Origin: Limosilactobacillus viscerum
Lineage (GTDB): Bacteria > Bacillota > Bacilli > Lactobacillales > Lactobacillaceae
Assembly (NCBI RefSeq): GCF_947387525.1
Contig: NZ_CANDNW010000002.1
Coordinates: 100,676-164,675, forward strand
DNA length: 64,000 nt
Direction of reading: 5' to 3'
Shown: positions 1-8,157 of the stretch, piece after piece
Numbering within the stretch: the first letter of the stretch is position 1
Layout: each line of letters opens with the position of its first letter
The notes under the pieces: model-generated
The model's database searches: none
Told to the model about the DNA's origin: nothing
The model's input: only the letters and a program-made list of their open reading frames with translations
Program-made: the position numbers and the translations under genes

Positions 1-659
1 CAGGCGGGGATACTGTTGATTGACTGGAGCGTCCCCAAACCGCAGACGATTAGGTCCATCCGCTTGGCCGCGGCAAACGCAGCCGTGAAGGCGGGCTCGT
101 GGTACAGGGTCTGCCGGGCTTGGTCATTTAAGACGTATAAGGGTCCCGGGATCGTCCGGTAGGGGACGTCGTATCTGGCGGCGGCCTTTTGGACCATCCG
201 CATCGAGGCGGCCGACGAGTGGTACTTCATGTTTTCGCCCATGAACTGGGTGAAGGTTAACTTACTAGCGGTCTGCTTGTTAAAGTGGTCGAGCATGGTG
301 TAGATCGTTTCTCCCCAGGTGAGGCCAACGACTTGGCAGTTGCTGATTAGCGACTGCACCTGGTTAGCGGCGAAGGTTGCGATAATTTCGTCCCGGTCTA
401 AGGGGTTACTAGGGTCCTTGATGACAAACAGGTTTTTAATCTTAAATTGTTGTTTTAAAGCCTGTTCGAGCTTGGCATTCCGGTCGTAGTTAGTATGGAT
501 GTTAATGCTGACCACTCCGGAAGCAAGGGCCTCATCAAGGTATTTCATAATGAGGTAGCGACTGAGGTGGTACTTCTTGGAGATATCACTGATCGCCATT
601 TTGCTGAGGTAGTAGTCCTGAGCGAGGTCCGCCAATAATTGGGTATGTTCTGCATCCAT
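1..659 (-). CDS. citI: Citrate operon regulator CitI, SorC/DeoR type (3' end outside window)
   Basis: This is an open frame on the minus strand starting with ATG at 659 and running off the left edge, so about 219 N-terminal residues are seen. Residues 1-55 form a helix-turn-helix of the SorC/DeoR transcription factor family (key stretch SKMAISDISKKYHLSRYLIM). The rest looks like the start of the sugar-binding effector domain, with the family features GLTWGETIY and, near the edge, VCGLGTLQS. In Weissella and related lactic bacteria CitI lies divergent to citM-citCDEF, binds AT-rich sites between the two and activates both when citrate is present. The same arrangement is seen here. The CitI assignment rests on family plus position; the missing C-terminus cannot be judged. 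Confidence 0.85.
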   Translation of the reverse strand, partial: MDAEHTQLLADLAQDYYLSKMAISDISKKYHLSRYLIMKYLDEALASGVVSINIHTNYDRNAKLEQALKQQFKIKNLFVIKDPSNPLDRDEIIATFAANQVQSLISNCQVVGLTWGETIYTMLDHFNKQTASKLTFTQFMGENMKYHSSAASMRMVQKAAARYDVPYRTIPGPLYVLNDQARQTLYHEPAFTAAFAAAKRMDLIVCGLGTLQSINSIPA

Positions 660-714
660 GAAATGTTCACCTACTTTTCGGTTATTTATTCTCGATTATA
701 GCATTTTCTACTAG

Positions 715-775
715 TTACAATTTTAAATATTTAAAAATTACCGCGTTTATTTGCAATATTTAAAAAATATTGTAA
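715..775. promoter_or_regulatory. AT-rich divergent control region with two CitI operator candidates
   Basis: Between citI and citM lie two related AT-rich blocks. The second is an inverted repeat, TTGCAATATT (751-760) and AATATTGTAA (766-775), differing by one base between arms. The first, at 715-740, begins TTACAATTTT and shares the TTRCAATWTT half-site. Known CitI proteins bind two AT-rich operators in just this position, so these are the natural candidates. No clean -35/-10 pair was identified within them. Confidence 0.55.
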
Positions 776-804
776 GATGGTAGTAGTGATTGGAGGATGG
801 ATAA

Positions 805-1953
805 ATGGAGGATGAAGAATTACTGTCACTGCATGCTAAGCACCGTGGTGTGTTGGCAATTTCACCCGAATTTGCGGTTCACAATAAGAAGGAACTAGGG
901 GAAGCCTACACGCCAGGCGTGGCCGTCATCTCTAAGCTGATCGAACGTTACCCCGAATTAAAGGATAAGTACACGATGAGCGGGAAACTGGTAGCCCTGG
1001 TTACTGATGGCTCAGCGGTCCTGGGTCTTGGTAACATTGGCCCGGCCGGTGGCTTGCCAATTGTTGAAGGGAAGGCCCTTTTATACAAGGACCTGTCCGG
1101 TGTTAACGCCATCCCGTTAACGGTGGAGCAAGTTTCCCCCGATGAAGTGGTTACAACTTTAAAGAACATGCAGGAATCCTTTGCCGGTTTCCACCTCGAA
1201 GATATTGCAGCACCCCGTTGCTTTGAAATTGAGGAAAAGTTGGCTAAGGAAGTCAATATCCCGGTTTACCATGATGACCAAGAAGGGACGGCGATCGTGG
1301 TCCTGGCTGGCTTGATTAACGCGGCTAAGGTGGCTGGTAAGCAGTTGACCGACTTAAAAGTGGTCATCAATGGTGTTGGTGCCTCTGGTGTTGCCACCGC
1401 CCGCTTACTCTTTGCCGCTGGTATCAAGAACATTACCTTCGTTGACATTAACGGCCCGGTACACGCTGACAGTAAGGAATATAACCACTATCAAACCGAC
1501 CTGGTTAAGCAAAGCAGCGATCAAACTGCCTATGCAAACCTCGACGAAGCAGTTAGTGGTCGGGACGTCTTCATCGGCCTTTCCGACGCGGATGTCTTAA
1601 GCGCTGACCAGGTCAAGATGATGGCTGATAATCCAATCATCTTCGCTTTGGCCAACCCGAAGCCCGAGATTGACCCTCAAGTGGCGCATGCGGCGGGGGT
1701 TAAGATCATGGCTACCGGTTCGAGCCAGTACCCGAACCAGGTTAACAATATCTTAGTCTTCCCAGGCCTTTACAAGGGCCTTTTGGCGACCGACCTGAAC
1801 AAGGTGGATTTTGGCCTGGAAACGGCGATTGCCAAGGGAATCGCCAGCTTAGTCCCTGAACCAACGGCTGCCCGCTTCGTCCCCGGCGTCTTTGACGAGG
1901 GTGTGGTGGATACCGTTGCCCAAGCGGTTAAGGACTACGCGGCAAGTAAGTAA
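805..1953 (+). CDS. citM: Malic-enzyme-type oxaloacetate decarboxylase CitM
   Basis: This soluble 382-residue protein belongs to the malic enzyme family. In citrate clusters this protein decarboxylates oxaloacetate, the product of citrate lyase, to pyruvate and CO2, consuming a proton. N-terminal malic domain: the AYTPGVA tyrosine motif near residue 34, the DGSAVLGLGNIGPAGGLP block with following catalytic lysine (EGKALLYKDLSG), the metal-ligand block HLEDIAAPRCFEIEE and YHDDQEGTAIV. C-terminal NAD-binding domain: the dinucleotide motif NGVGASG near residue 190 and ALANPKPEI. It starts at ATG 805 behind GGAGG (792-796). It is the first gene of the cit operon and divergent from citI. A plain NAD-malic enzyme activity cannot be excluded from sequence. 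Confidence 0.9.
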   Translation: MEDEELLSLHAKHRGVLAISPEFAVHNKKELGEAYTPGVAVISKLIERYPELKDKYTMSGKLVALVTDGSAVLGLGNIGPAGGLPIVEGKALLYKDLSGVNAIPLTVEQVSPDEVVTTLKNMQESFAGFHLEDIAAPRCFEIEEKLAKEVNIPVYHDDQEGTAIVVLAGLINAAKVAGKQLTDLKVVINGVGASGVATARLLFAAGIKNITFVDINGPVHADSKEYNHYQTDLVKQSSDQTAYANLDEAVSGRDVFIGLSDADVLSADQVKMMADNPIIFALANPKPEIDPQVAHAAGVKIMATGSSQYPNQVNNILVFPGLYKGLLATDLNKVDFGLETAIAKGIASLVPEPTAARFVPGVFDEGVVDTVAQAVKDYAASK

Positions 1954-1975
1954 TTAAAAACGAGGAGGGGCGTTG

Positions 1976-3019
1976 ATGGAAGTTCGTGAGATCAACATCA
2001 ATATCAAACGCAATTTTAACAAGTGGCGAAAGTTCCTGGAGAAAACTGGAATTACCGAGTTTTCACCTAAGGAGACCAGCCAGGTGGAACGGACCTTCGT
2101 CTGGGAGGACGATGGTGAAATCATGGCCACTGGTTCAATCGCCGGCAACGTCTTGAAGTACATTGCGGTGTGCTCAAGGGTTAAGGGGCATGGTGAAACT
2201 TTCAACCAGCTGGTCAGTAAGTTAGTCAACGAAGCCGCCACGATGGGACGTTTCCACCTCTTTGTCTTTACCAAACCTCAGTATGTACAAAGTTTTGGCT
2301 ATGTTGGCTTCCACGTTTTGGCCCAGGTAGCCGATGGCGCAATCTTAGAAGCCGGTACCCCAGATGTTCACGACTACATCAAGGGCCTCCCCCACTTTAG
2401 TGACCAGGCTAACAGCCGGATTGCTGGGATTGTGATGAACGCTAACCCCTTTACCAACGGTCACCGCTACTTAGTTGAACGGGCAAGCGAGGAAAACGAC
2501 CACGTTTACGTTTTCGTAGTTAGTCAGGAAGTATCCCTCTTTACCTTTGCCGAACGCTTTCAGCTGGTTAAAGGCGGGTGTCGTGACCTGGCCAACGTCA
2601 CGGTGGTGCCGGGTGATAACTACATGGTTTCCTACGCGACCTTCCCGGCCTACTTCTTAAAGGATAACCAAGACGTTGCCCGTTTTCAGGCGGCCCTTGA
2701 TGCCCAACTGTTTAAGCAACAGGTCGCCCAGCCGCTCCACATTACCCGGCGGTACGTGGGGAGCGAGCCATTTTCAAAAACAACTGATATTTACAACGAA
2801 GAATTAACTAGGGTTCTACCACCTGATGTTGAGGTTAAGATCGTTGACCGCGCCAGTAACGCGGCTGATGACGTGATTTCGGCAACGAAGGTACGAGCAG
2901 CGATTGCTAATGATGAATTAGCGGTGGTGCAAAATTACGTTCCACAAACGACGCTCTCATTTATTCAAGATAACTGGTCTGATCTCAGAGCACGCATTAA
3001 GGAAGGAAGTTTAGAATAA
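1976..3019 (+). CDS. citC: [Citrate (pro-3S)-lyase] ligase CitC
   Basis: CitC acetylates the thiol of the citrate lyase prosthetic group using acetate and ATP, switching the enzyme on. The N-terminal part (about residues 1-135) resembles a GNAT-like domain (VFTKPQYVQSFGYVGF). The C-terminal part is a nucleotidyltransferase with GIVMNANPFTNGHRYLVERAS (an HxGH-like NGHR site) and a late SATKVRAAI segment, as in the citC family. At 347 residues it has the usual length. I chose ATG 1976 over the in-frame TTG at 1973 because AGGAGG (1963-1968) is better spaced to it. The stop overlaps the citD start by one base (TAATG), which implies translational coupling. Confidence 0.92.
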   Translation: MEVREININIKRNFNKWRKFLEKTGITEFSPKETSQVERTFVWEDDGEIMATGSIAGNVLKYIAVCSRVKGHGETFNQLVSKLVNEAATMGRFHLFVFTKPQYVQSFGYVGFHVLAQVADGAILEAGTPDVHDYIKGLPHFSDQANSRIAGIVMNANPFTNGHRYLVERASEENDHVYVFVVSQEVSLFTFAERFQLVKGGCRDLANVTVVPGDNYMVSYATFPAYFLKDNQDVARFQAALDAQLFKQQVAQPLHITRRYVGSEPFSKTTDIYNEELTRVLPPDVEVKIVDRASNAADDVISATKVRAAIANDELAVVQNYVPQTTLSFIQDNWSDLRARIKEGSLE

Positions 3020-3312
3020 TGGATATTAAGAAGACTGCATTAGCAGGAACTCTGGAATCATCCGATATCCAAATTACCTTGAGCAAGGGTAGTAATGGCA
3101 TCGATATCGACCTTGATTCTTCAGTTGACGAACTTTATGGCGACCAAATCCGCAAGGTGATCACTGACACTTTGGCTGCCTACGGAATTGACAATGCCGA
3201 AGTTAAGGCTGTTGACAAGGGTGCCTTGGACTGTGTTGTAAAGGCACGGACCATGGCTGCTGCACAACGCGCCCTGGAAACTACGGATCAACCAGACTGG
3301 GAGGTATTTTAA
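3019..3312 (+). CDS. citD: Citrate lyase acyl carrier protein (gamma subunit) CitD
   Basis: This 97-residue acyl carrier subunit of citrate lyase carries the phosphoribosyl-dephospho-CoA prosthetic group. The motif AGTLESSD at residues 9-16 contains Ser14, the position modified in this family. The prosthetic group is built and attached by the CitG and CitX activities encoded further downstream. The gene overlaps citC by one base and is followed by citE after 2 bases, a tightly coupled order. Length and motif fit the family with no oddities. Confidence 0.93.
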   Translation: MDIKKTALAGTLESSDIQITLSKGSNGIDIDLDSSVDELYGDQIRKVITDTLAAYGIDNAEVKAVDKGALDCVVKARTMAAAQRALETTDQPDWEVF

Positions 3313-3314
3313 TA

Positions 3315-4220
3315 ATGGAAGAACGTTTACGTCGGACCATGATGTTTGTTCCGGGTAACAACGCCGGAATGGTTAAGGATGCTGGTATCTACGGTGCTGA
3401 CTCCATTATGTTTGACCTGGAAGACTCTGTTTCCATGTCAGAAAAGGATGCCGCACGGATGCTGGTTTACGAAGCTTTACAAACCCAAGACTACGGTGAC
3501 TCTGAATTAGTTGTCCGGGTCAACGGGATTGACACGCCATACTTCAAGAACGATGTTTATGCCATGGTTAAGGCCGGCATTGAAGTTGTTCGTTTGCCGA
3601 AGGTTGAATCTGCTCAGATGATGCTCGACTTAGTGAAGGTCGTTGAAGAAGCAGAAAAGAAGTTTGGCCGTGAACCCGGTTCTACCCACGTAATGGCCGC
3701 AATTGAAAGTGCTAAGGGGGTTTTGAATGCCCCTGAAATCGCCGCAAGTACTGACCGGATGATTGGTTTAGCCCTCTCTGCCGAAGACTACACTACTGAC
3801 ATGAAGACTCACCGTTACCCAGATGGTGCTGAACTTGAATTTGCCCGTAACATGATCCTTCATGCTGCTCGTGCCGCTGGGATTGCGGCCTTCGATACTG
3901 TCTTTACCAACATGAATGACGTTGAAGGCTTCCAACGGGAAACTGAACACATCCACGAACTTGGCTTTGATGGTAAGTCACTGGTTAACCCACGGCAAAT
4001 TGACTGGGTTAACAAGGTTTACGAGCCAACCAAGAAGGAAATTGAAAACGCCTTGGACGTTGAAGCAGCGATCGAAGAAGCACACCAAAAGGGTTCTGGT
4101 GTTATTTCCATGAATGGTCAAATGGTTGACCGCCCAGTTGTATTGCGTGCACAACGGGTAATCCGCTTAGCCAAGGCTTCCAACCTGATTAATGAGGAGG
4201 GTGAATACATTGAAAAATAA
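3315..4220 (+). CDS. citE: Citrate lyase beta subunit (citryl-ACP lyase) CitE
   Basis: CitE cleaves citryl-ACP to acetyl-ACP and oxaloacetate. The 301-residue protein is an HpcH/HpaI-type TIM barrel. It shows [15 protein letters not shown] at the N-terminus, the metal/substrate segment [12 protein letters not shown] near residue 30, the RVNGID strand and the [16 protein letters not shown] block near residue 130. It starts at ATG 3315, two bases after citD, and its end overlaps the start of citF. It is expected to assemble with CitD and CitF into the citrate lyase complex in the cytoplasm. Confidence 0.94.
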   Translation: MEERLRRTMMFVPGNNAGMVKDAGIYGADSIMFDLEDSVSMSEKDAARMLVYEALQTQDYGDSELVVRVNGIDTPYFKNDVYAMVKAGIEVVRLPKVESAQMMLDLVKVVEEAEKKFGREPGSTHVMAAIESAKGVLNAPEIAASTDRMIGLALSAEDYTTDMKTHRYPDGAELEFARNMILHAARAAGIAAFDTVFTNMNDVEGFQRETEHIHELGFDGKSLVNPRQIDWVNKVYEPTKKEIENALDVEAAIEEAHQKGSGVISMNGQMVDRPVVLRAQRVIRLAKASNLINEEGEYIEK

Positions 4221-5748
4221 TGTCGGTCGTGAAATCTCAGACGAAATTTTAAACTCAACTAACTACAAGCCATTCGAAACTACTGAAATCGGCCACCCAA
4301 CTGTTCACTACACGGGCCACGATGTCCGGGTTACTAAGGGTGACGATAAGCTGGTTGACTCCTTGGACCAAGTAATTAAGGACAACCTGAAGGACGGTAT
4401 GACCATCTCCTTCCACCACCACTTCCGTAACGGGGACTATGTCTTCAACATGGTGATGGACAAGATCATCAAGATGGGTTACAAGGACTTAACCTTGGCC
4501 CCATCTTCTCTGACTGGGGTTATGAACGATAAGGTTATCGAAGCTATCAAGGCCGGAACCATTACCAACATCACCAGTTCTGGGATGCGGGGCAGCCTGG
4601 GTGAAGCCGTATCACACGGTTTATTGAAGAACCCGGTAATCTTCCGTTCCCACGGTAACCGTGCTCGTTCCATCGAAAACGGCAACATTAAGATTGATGT
4701 GGCCTTCCTGGGTGTACCAAACGCCGACCGGATGGGGAACGCCAACGGGATGGAAGGTGAATCCGCCCTTGGTTCCCTCGGCTATGCCCTGGTTGATGCC
4801 CAATACGCCAACAAGGTGGTTCTGCTGACTGATACCATTGTTGACTACCCGAACACGCCAGCTTCCATTAAGCAGACCCAAGTCGATTACGTGGTTAAGG
4901 TTGACAAGGTCGGTGACCCCGACCGGATCGGTAGTGGTGCAACCCGGTTTACCAAGGATCCAAAGGAATTGAAGATTGCTAAGATGGTTAACGACGTTAT
5001 TGTTAATTCACCATACTTCAAGAATAACTTCTCCTTCCAGACTGGTACTGGTGGTGCTTCACTGGCCGTTACCCGTTTCCTGCGTCAATCCATGTTAGAT
5101 AACGACATCAAGGCTTCCTTCACTTGTGGTGGGACGACTTCACCAATCGTTAAGCTCCTTGAAGAAGGCCTGGTTAAGAAGGTCATGGATGTGCAAGACT
5201 TTGATAAGGGTGCCGCTTCCAGCATGAAGTCCAACCCTGGCCAAACCGAAATCGACGGTTCATGGTACGCTGACCCTGATAACAAGGGTGCCATGGTGGA
5301 CCAATTAGACATCGCCATCCTGTCCGCTTTGGAAATCGACACGGACTTCAACGTTAACGTTTTGACTGGTTCCAACGGTGTGATCCGTGGTGCCGTTGGT
5401 GGTCATCAAGATGCTGGTACTGCTAAGATGACGATTATTTCTGCACCACTGACCCGTGGCCGGATTGCAACGGTTGTTCCAGCCGTTAACTCCATCACGA
5501 CGCCAGGTTCATCCATCGATGTCCTGGTTACTGAAGTTGGGGTTGCTGTTAACCCAGCCCGCAAGGACCTGATTGAAGCCTTCAAGAAGGCCCCAAGCAT
5601 TCCGCTGGTTTCAATTGACGAACTGCAAAAGCGGGCCGAAGGGATCGTTGGTAAGCCAAAGCCGATTGAATACACCGACCGGACCGTGGCCCTCGTTGAA
5701 TACCGTGACGGTACCCTGATCGACGAAGTAAAGCAAATTAAGGACTAG
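4210..5748 (+). CDS. citF: Citrate lyase alpha subunit (citrate:acetyl-ACP transferase) CitF
   Basis: CitF swaps acetate for citrate on the acyl carrier protein, the first half-reaction of citrate lyase. The frame is open from 4192, but AGGAGG occupies 4195-4200. The TTG at 4210 gives proper spacing and the expected N-terminus [13 protein letters not shown], so I start there (512 residues). Family features include [18 protein letters not shown] near residue 65, [36 protein letters not shown] and [17 protein letters not shown]. It overlaps the 3' end of citE by 11 bases. An intrinsic-terminator-like hairpin follows. Confidence 0.93.
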   Translation: MKNNVGREISDEILNSTNYKPFETTEIGHPTVHYTGHDVRVTKGDDKLVDSLDQVIKDNLKDGMTISFHHHFRNGDYVFNMVMDKIIKMGYKDLTLAPSSLTGVMNDKVIEAIKAGTITNITSSGMRGSLGEAVSHGLLKNPVIFRSHGNRARSIENGNIKIDVAFLGVPNADRMGNANGMEGESALGSLGYALVDAQYANKVVLLTDTIVDYPNTPASIKQTQVDYVVKVDKVGDPDRIGSGATRFTKDPKELKIAKMVNDVIVNSPYFKNNFSFQTGTGGASLAVTRFLRQSMLDNDIKASFTCGGTTSPIVKLLEEGLVKKVMDVQDFDKGAASSMKSNPGQTEIDGSWYADPDNKGAMVDQLDIAILSALEIDTDFNVNVLTGSNGVIRGAVGGHQDAGTAKMTIISAPLTRGRIATVVPAVNSITTPGSSIDVLVTEVGVAVNPARKDLIEAFKKAPSIPLVSIDELQKRAEGIVGKPKPIEYTDRTVALVEYRDGTLIDEVKQIKD

Positions 5749-5780
5749 TTCGTCGTTAAACACATAATGCAAATAAAAAG

Positions 5781-5811
5781 TGGGCGGAGCGTTTTGACTT
5801 CGCCCATTTTT
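5781..5811 (+). terminator. Hairpin between citF and citXG
   Basis: TGGGCG (5781-5786) pairs with CGCCCA (5801-5806), followed by five T. The flanking A and T runs extend the stem. It lies 33 bases after the citF stop. It would reduce transcription of citXG relative to the structural subunits. A short palindrome ACTAT-TCGT-ATAGT (5820-5833) lies between it and the citXG ribosome binding site. Confidence 0.7.
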
Positions 5812-5853
5812 ATACATACACTATTCGTATAGTAAAAATAAAAGGAGTCCATG

Positions 5854-7278
5854 ATGAAGAATATTTTTGCAACGGGGGAACCCCAAGACATTCCAGCGGT
5901 ACTGGCAAATAAGGACCACCGGGCGGCCGTCCAACGGAAGTTAGTTGCGGACTACCCGACAATGACGGTGGTGGCTGCTAAACTCAATATTCCCGGCCCA
6001 ATTAAGAATAACCAAGCGATTACCCGCTTCTTCGTTATGGAACTCCAACGACTAGAAAAGCAGTGGCTGGCTGCGGGAGTACTCTTTTACCAGAAGGGCC
6101 AGTGGCTTGATGCCGGGACCGGCCCGGAACGTTTTTACCTGGTTAAAGCACCTGCAACAACTGTTAAGGGGCAGACGAGTGAATTTGAGGAGGCTACCCC
6201 AAGCCACCGCCTCTTTGACCTAGACGTACTAGTAAAGCGGGATGGACAGGTGCAGCCACTGTCGCGGACTGAGTCTGGCCAACCGGCTCGCCGCTGCTTC
6301 GTCTGTGGTCGACCTGCCAAGGAGTGTGGTCGTTCTCGCCGGCACTCCGTTGAAGAACTGCAGACGGCCGTCAATAAGCTGATTGTTAGTGCGTTAGCAA
6401 GTGAGCAACGGGCCGAGGTTAGTGACCGCCTGGTTCAATTTGCCCAGCGAGCATTACTCTACGAGATGATGGCCTGGCCTAAACCTGGCCTAGTTGACCC
6501 GGTCGAGCATGGTGCCCATCCAGACATGGATGCCTTTACCTTTGTTAACAGTTCTCTATCACTGCACCGCTACCTAAAGCAGTCTGCCGACCTGGGCCTG
6601 CAGGCTACTAGTGATGACTACCCGGTAATGTTTGCGGAGCTCCGCGAGTTTGGCAAGGTGGCCGAACGTGAGATGTTTGTAGCAACGAAGGGCGTTAACA
6701 CGCATAAGGGGGCCGTATTTTCACTCGGCATCTTGGTAATGGCGGTAGCCGATAGCTGGCGGCGCTTAGGCCACGTTGCGTTAAATGATGTCCAGAAAGT
6801 AGTAAAGAAGATGCTGGCGGACCTGGTTAAAGATGATATGGGGAAGTTGCCGGCACAGGATGAACAGACGGCGGGGGAAAAGCAGTATAAAAAGTACGGC
6901 TTGACCGGCATCCGTGGTGAAGCCCAGGCCGGATACCCAACTGTTTTTGACTACGGCCTGCCGGCAATGTCCGCAACGAAAGGCAACCGGAATAACCGGA
7001 TTGTCCAGACCATGTTGACACTTGCTCGTTACACCGAAGACTCAACCCTGGTTAAGCGGGCGGGTAACCCGTCAATCTTGAAGTGGAAAGATAAGCAGGT
7101 TGACGAATGTCTAGCTGCCGGGGGAATTACCACGGCTGCGGGACGGGCAGCATTAAATAAACTTGAGCAAGAATTCTCTAAACGGCACTTGAGCCTTGGT
7201 GGGACAGCTGATTTAGTAATTGTGACGGTCTTCTTAACGCTCGTAAAGGAGGAGTTGGCAGATGGACTTTCGGACTAG
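5854..7278 (+). CDS. citXG: Fused CitX-CitG: prosthetic-group synthesis and transfer for citrate lyase
   Basis: This is a two-domain protein of about 474 residues. The first 190 residues match CitX, which transfers the phosphoribosyl-dephospho-CoA group to apo-CitD: SHRLFDLDVLV near residue 120, then RTESGQPARRCFVCGRPAKEC. The remainder matches CitG, which makes triphosphoribosyl-dephospho-CoA from dephospho-CoA and ATP: PKPGLVDPVEHGAHPDMD, TKGVNTHKGAVFSLG and GIRGEAQAGYPTVFDYGLP. Such fusions are known in lactic acid bacteria. Two ATGs are possible (5851, 5854); GGAG at 5844-5847 is better spaced to 5854. The gene lies 105 bases after citF behind a hairpin, and its end overlaps the next gene by 17 bases. 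Confidence 0.93.
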   Translation: MKNIFATGEPQDIPAVLANKDHRAAVQRKLVADYPTMTVVAAKLNIPGPIKNNQAITRFFVMELQRLEKQWLAAGVLFYQKGQWLDAGTGPERFYLVKAPATTVKGQTSEFEEATPSHRLFDLDVLVKRDGQVQPLSRTESGQPARRCFVCGRPAKECGRSRRHSVEELQTAVNKLIVSALASEQRAEVSDRLVQFAQRALLYEMMAWPKPGLVDPVEHGAHPDMDAFTFVNSSLSLHRYLKQSADLGLQATSDDYPVMFAELREFGKVAEREMFVATKGVNTHKGAVFSLGILVMAVADSWRRLGHVALNDVQKVVKKMLADLVKDDMGKLPAQDEQTAGEKQYKKYGLTGIRGEAQAGYPTVFDYGLPAMSATKGNRNNRIVQTMLTLARYTEDSTLVKRAGNPSILKWKDKQVDECLAAGGITTAAGRAALNKLEQEFSKRHLSLGGTADLVIVTVFLTLVKEELADGLSD

Positions 7279-8050
7279 TGATGGGGTCGAATTAAACTAC
7301 CAGGTTGAGGGCAGCGGTGAACCGGTTGTCCTAATTCATGGCTTCGGTGGTTACCAGCAAATTTGGTGCTTACAAGTACCTGAACTGGTTAAGCAGGGTT
7401 ACCAGGTAATTACTTATGACCAACGGAACCACGGTGCGTCGGGCCACACTACGGGGTTGGGTTCTCTTGACCACTTGATTGCAGACCTTCACGAATTATT
7501 AGTCGGTTTAAAAATTGAACGGCCTTTTTTAATTGGTCATTCGATGGGGGCGGCGGAAATTTATGGCTTCATTAAACAGTATCCCGACTTTCCTCTCCGG
7601 GGAGCAATTGCAGTTGATCAGTCGCCCAAGATGCTGAACACGCCCCGTTGGCACTATGGCTACATGGATATTACCCGGGCCTCTTACCGGCTAAAACTTA
7701 AGCAGCATGGAAACGTCCGTGAGACCTTAAACGGGGTTCCTAAGAAGGTGCTTGACCATTTGGCACCGGTGAAGGAAATGTTTCCTTTTGTCCGTGCTGA
7801 TAACCTGCCCTTGTTGTATGACCATGCCAAAAAGGACTGGCGGTCGGCAATTGAGGGGGCCCAGGTACCACTTTTGCTAGTAACCGCCAACCAGAGTCCT
7901 TACTTTGATGGTGCCTTTGCTGACGTGATGGCCCAGGCAAATCCCAACTATGTTCGTCACGCGGCAGTTGACCAAACGGGACATGTAGTGATGGCTGAAC
8001 AGGCCGCAAAGTTTAATGAAGTTATGGATCAATTTTTAGTTGAGCATTAA
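7262..8050 (+). CDS. Alpha/beta hydrolase encoded at the end of the cit operon
   Basis: This 262-residue alpha/beta-fold hydrolase has an oxyanion segment LIHGFGGYQQ near residue 24, the nucleophile elbow GHSMGA near residue 93, a late acid segment around VPLLLVTANQSPYFDG, and the likely catalytic histidine in QTGHVVMAEQ near the C-terminus. The family includes esterases, haloperoxidase-like enzymes and lactonases, so the substrate is not predictable. It overlaps citXG by 17 bases, with GGAGG at 7249-7253 inside citXG, and is therefore co-translated with it. This hydrolase is not part of the usual citrate lyase gene set; its link to citrate metabolism is inferred only from the overlap. Confidence 0.8.
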   Translation: MDFRTSDGVELNYQVEGSGEPVVLIHGFGGYQQIWCLQVPELVKQGYQVITYDQRNHGASGHTTGLGSLDHLIADLHELLVGLKIERPFLIGHSMGAAEIYGFIKQYPDFPLRGAIAVDQSPKMLNTPRWHYGYMDITRASYRLKLKQHGNVRETLNGVPKKVLDHLAPVKEMFPFVRADNLPLLYDHAKKDWRSAIEGAQVPLLLVTANQSPYFDGAFADVMAQANPNYVRHAAVDQTGHVVMAEQAAKFNEVMDQFLVEH

Positions 8051-8055
8051 CGCGG

Positions 8056-8096
8056 GACTGGGAAGAGAACTTAATCTCTTTCCAGTCTCTTTTTTC
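8056..8096 (+). terminator. Intrinsic terminator of the cit operon
   Basis: GACTGGGAAGAGA (8056-8068) pairs with TCTCTTTCCAGTC (8075-8087) with one wobble position, followed by a T-rich run to 8096. It lies 6 bases after the hydrolase stop. Confidence 0.9.
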
Positions 8097-8107
8097 TAGC
8101 CTCTTTA

Positions 8108-8125
8108 TGTAAGCGCTTTTATAAT
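8108..8125 (+). promoter_or_regulatory. cre-like site overlapping a -10 box
   Basis: TGTAAGCGCTTTTA (8108-8121) matches the catabolite-responsive element consensus TGWAARCGYTWNCW except at position 13. TATAAT at 8120-8125 directly abuts it and would serve as the -10 box of the glycosidase gene. Binding of CcpA here would block RNA polymerase, so glucose repression is predicted. Confidence 0.65.
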
Positions 8126-8157
8126 AAGGGTAGGGACAAAAAGAGGAGGTTTTTCGG

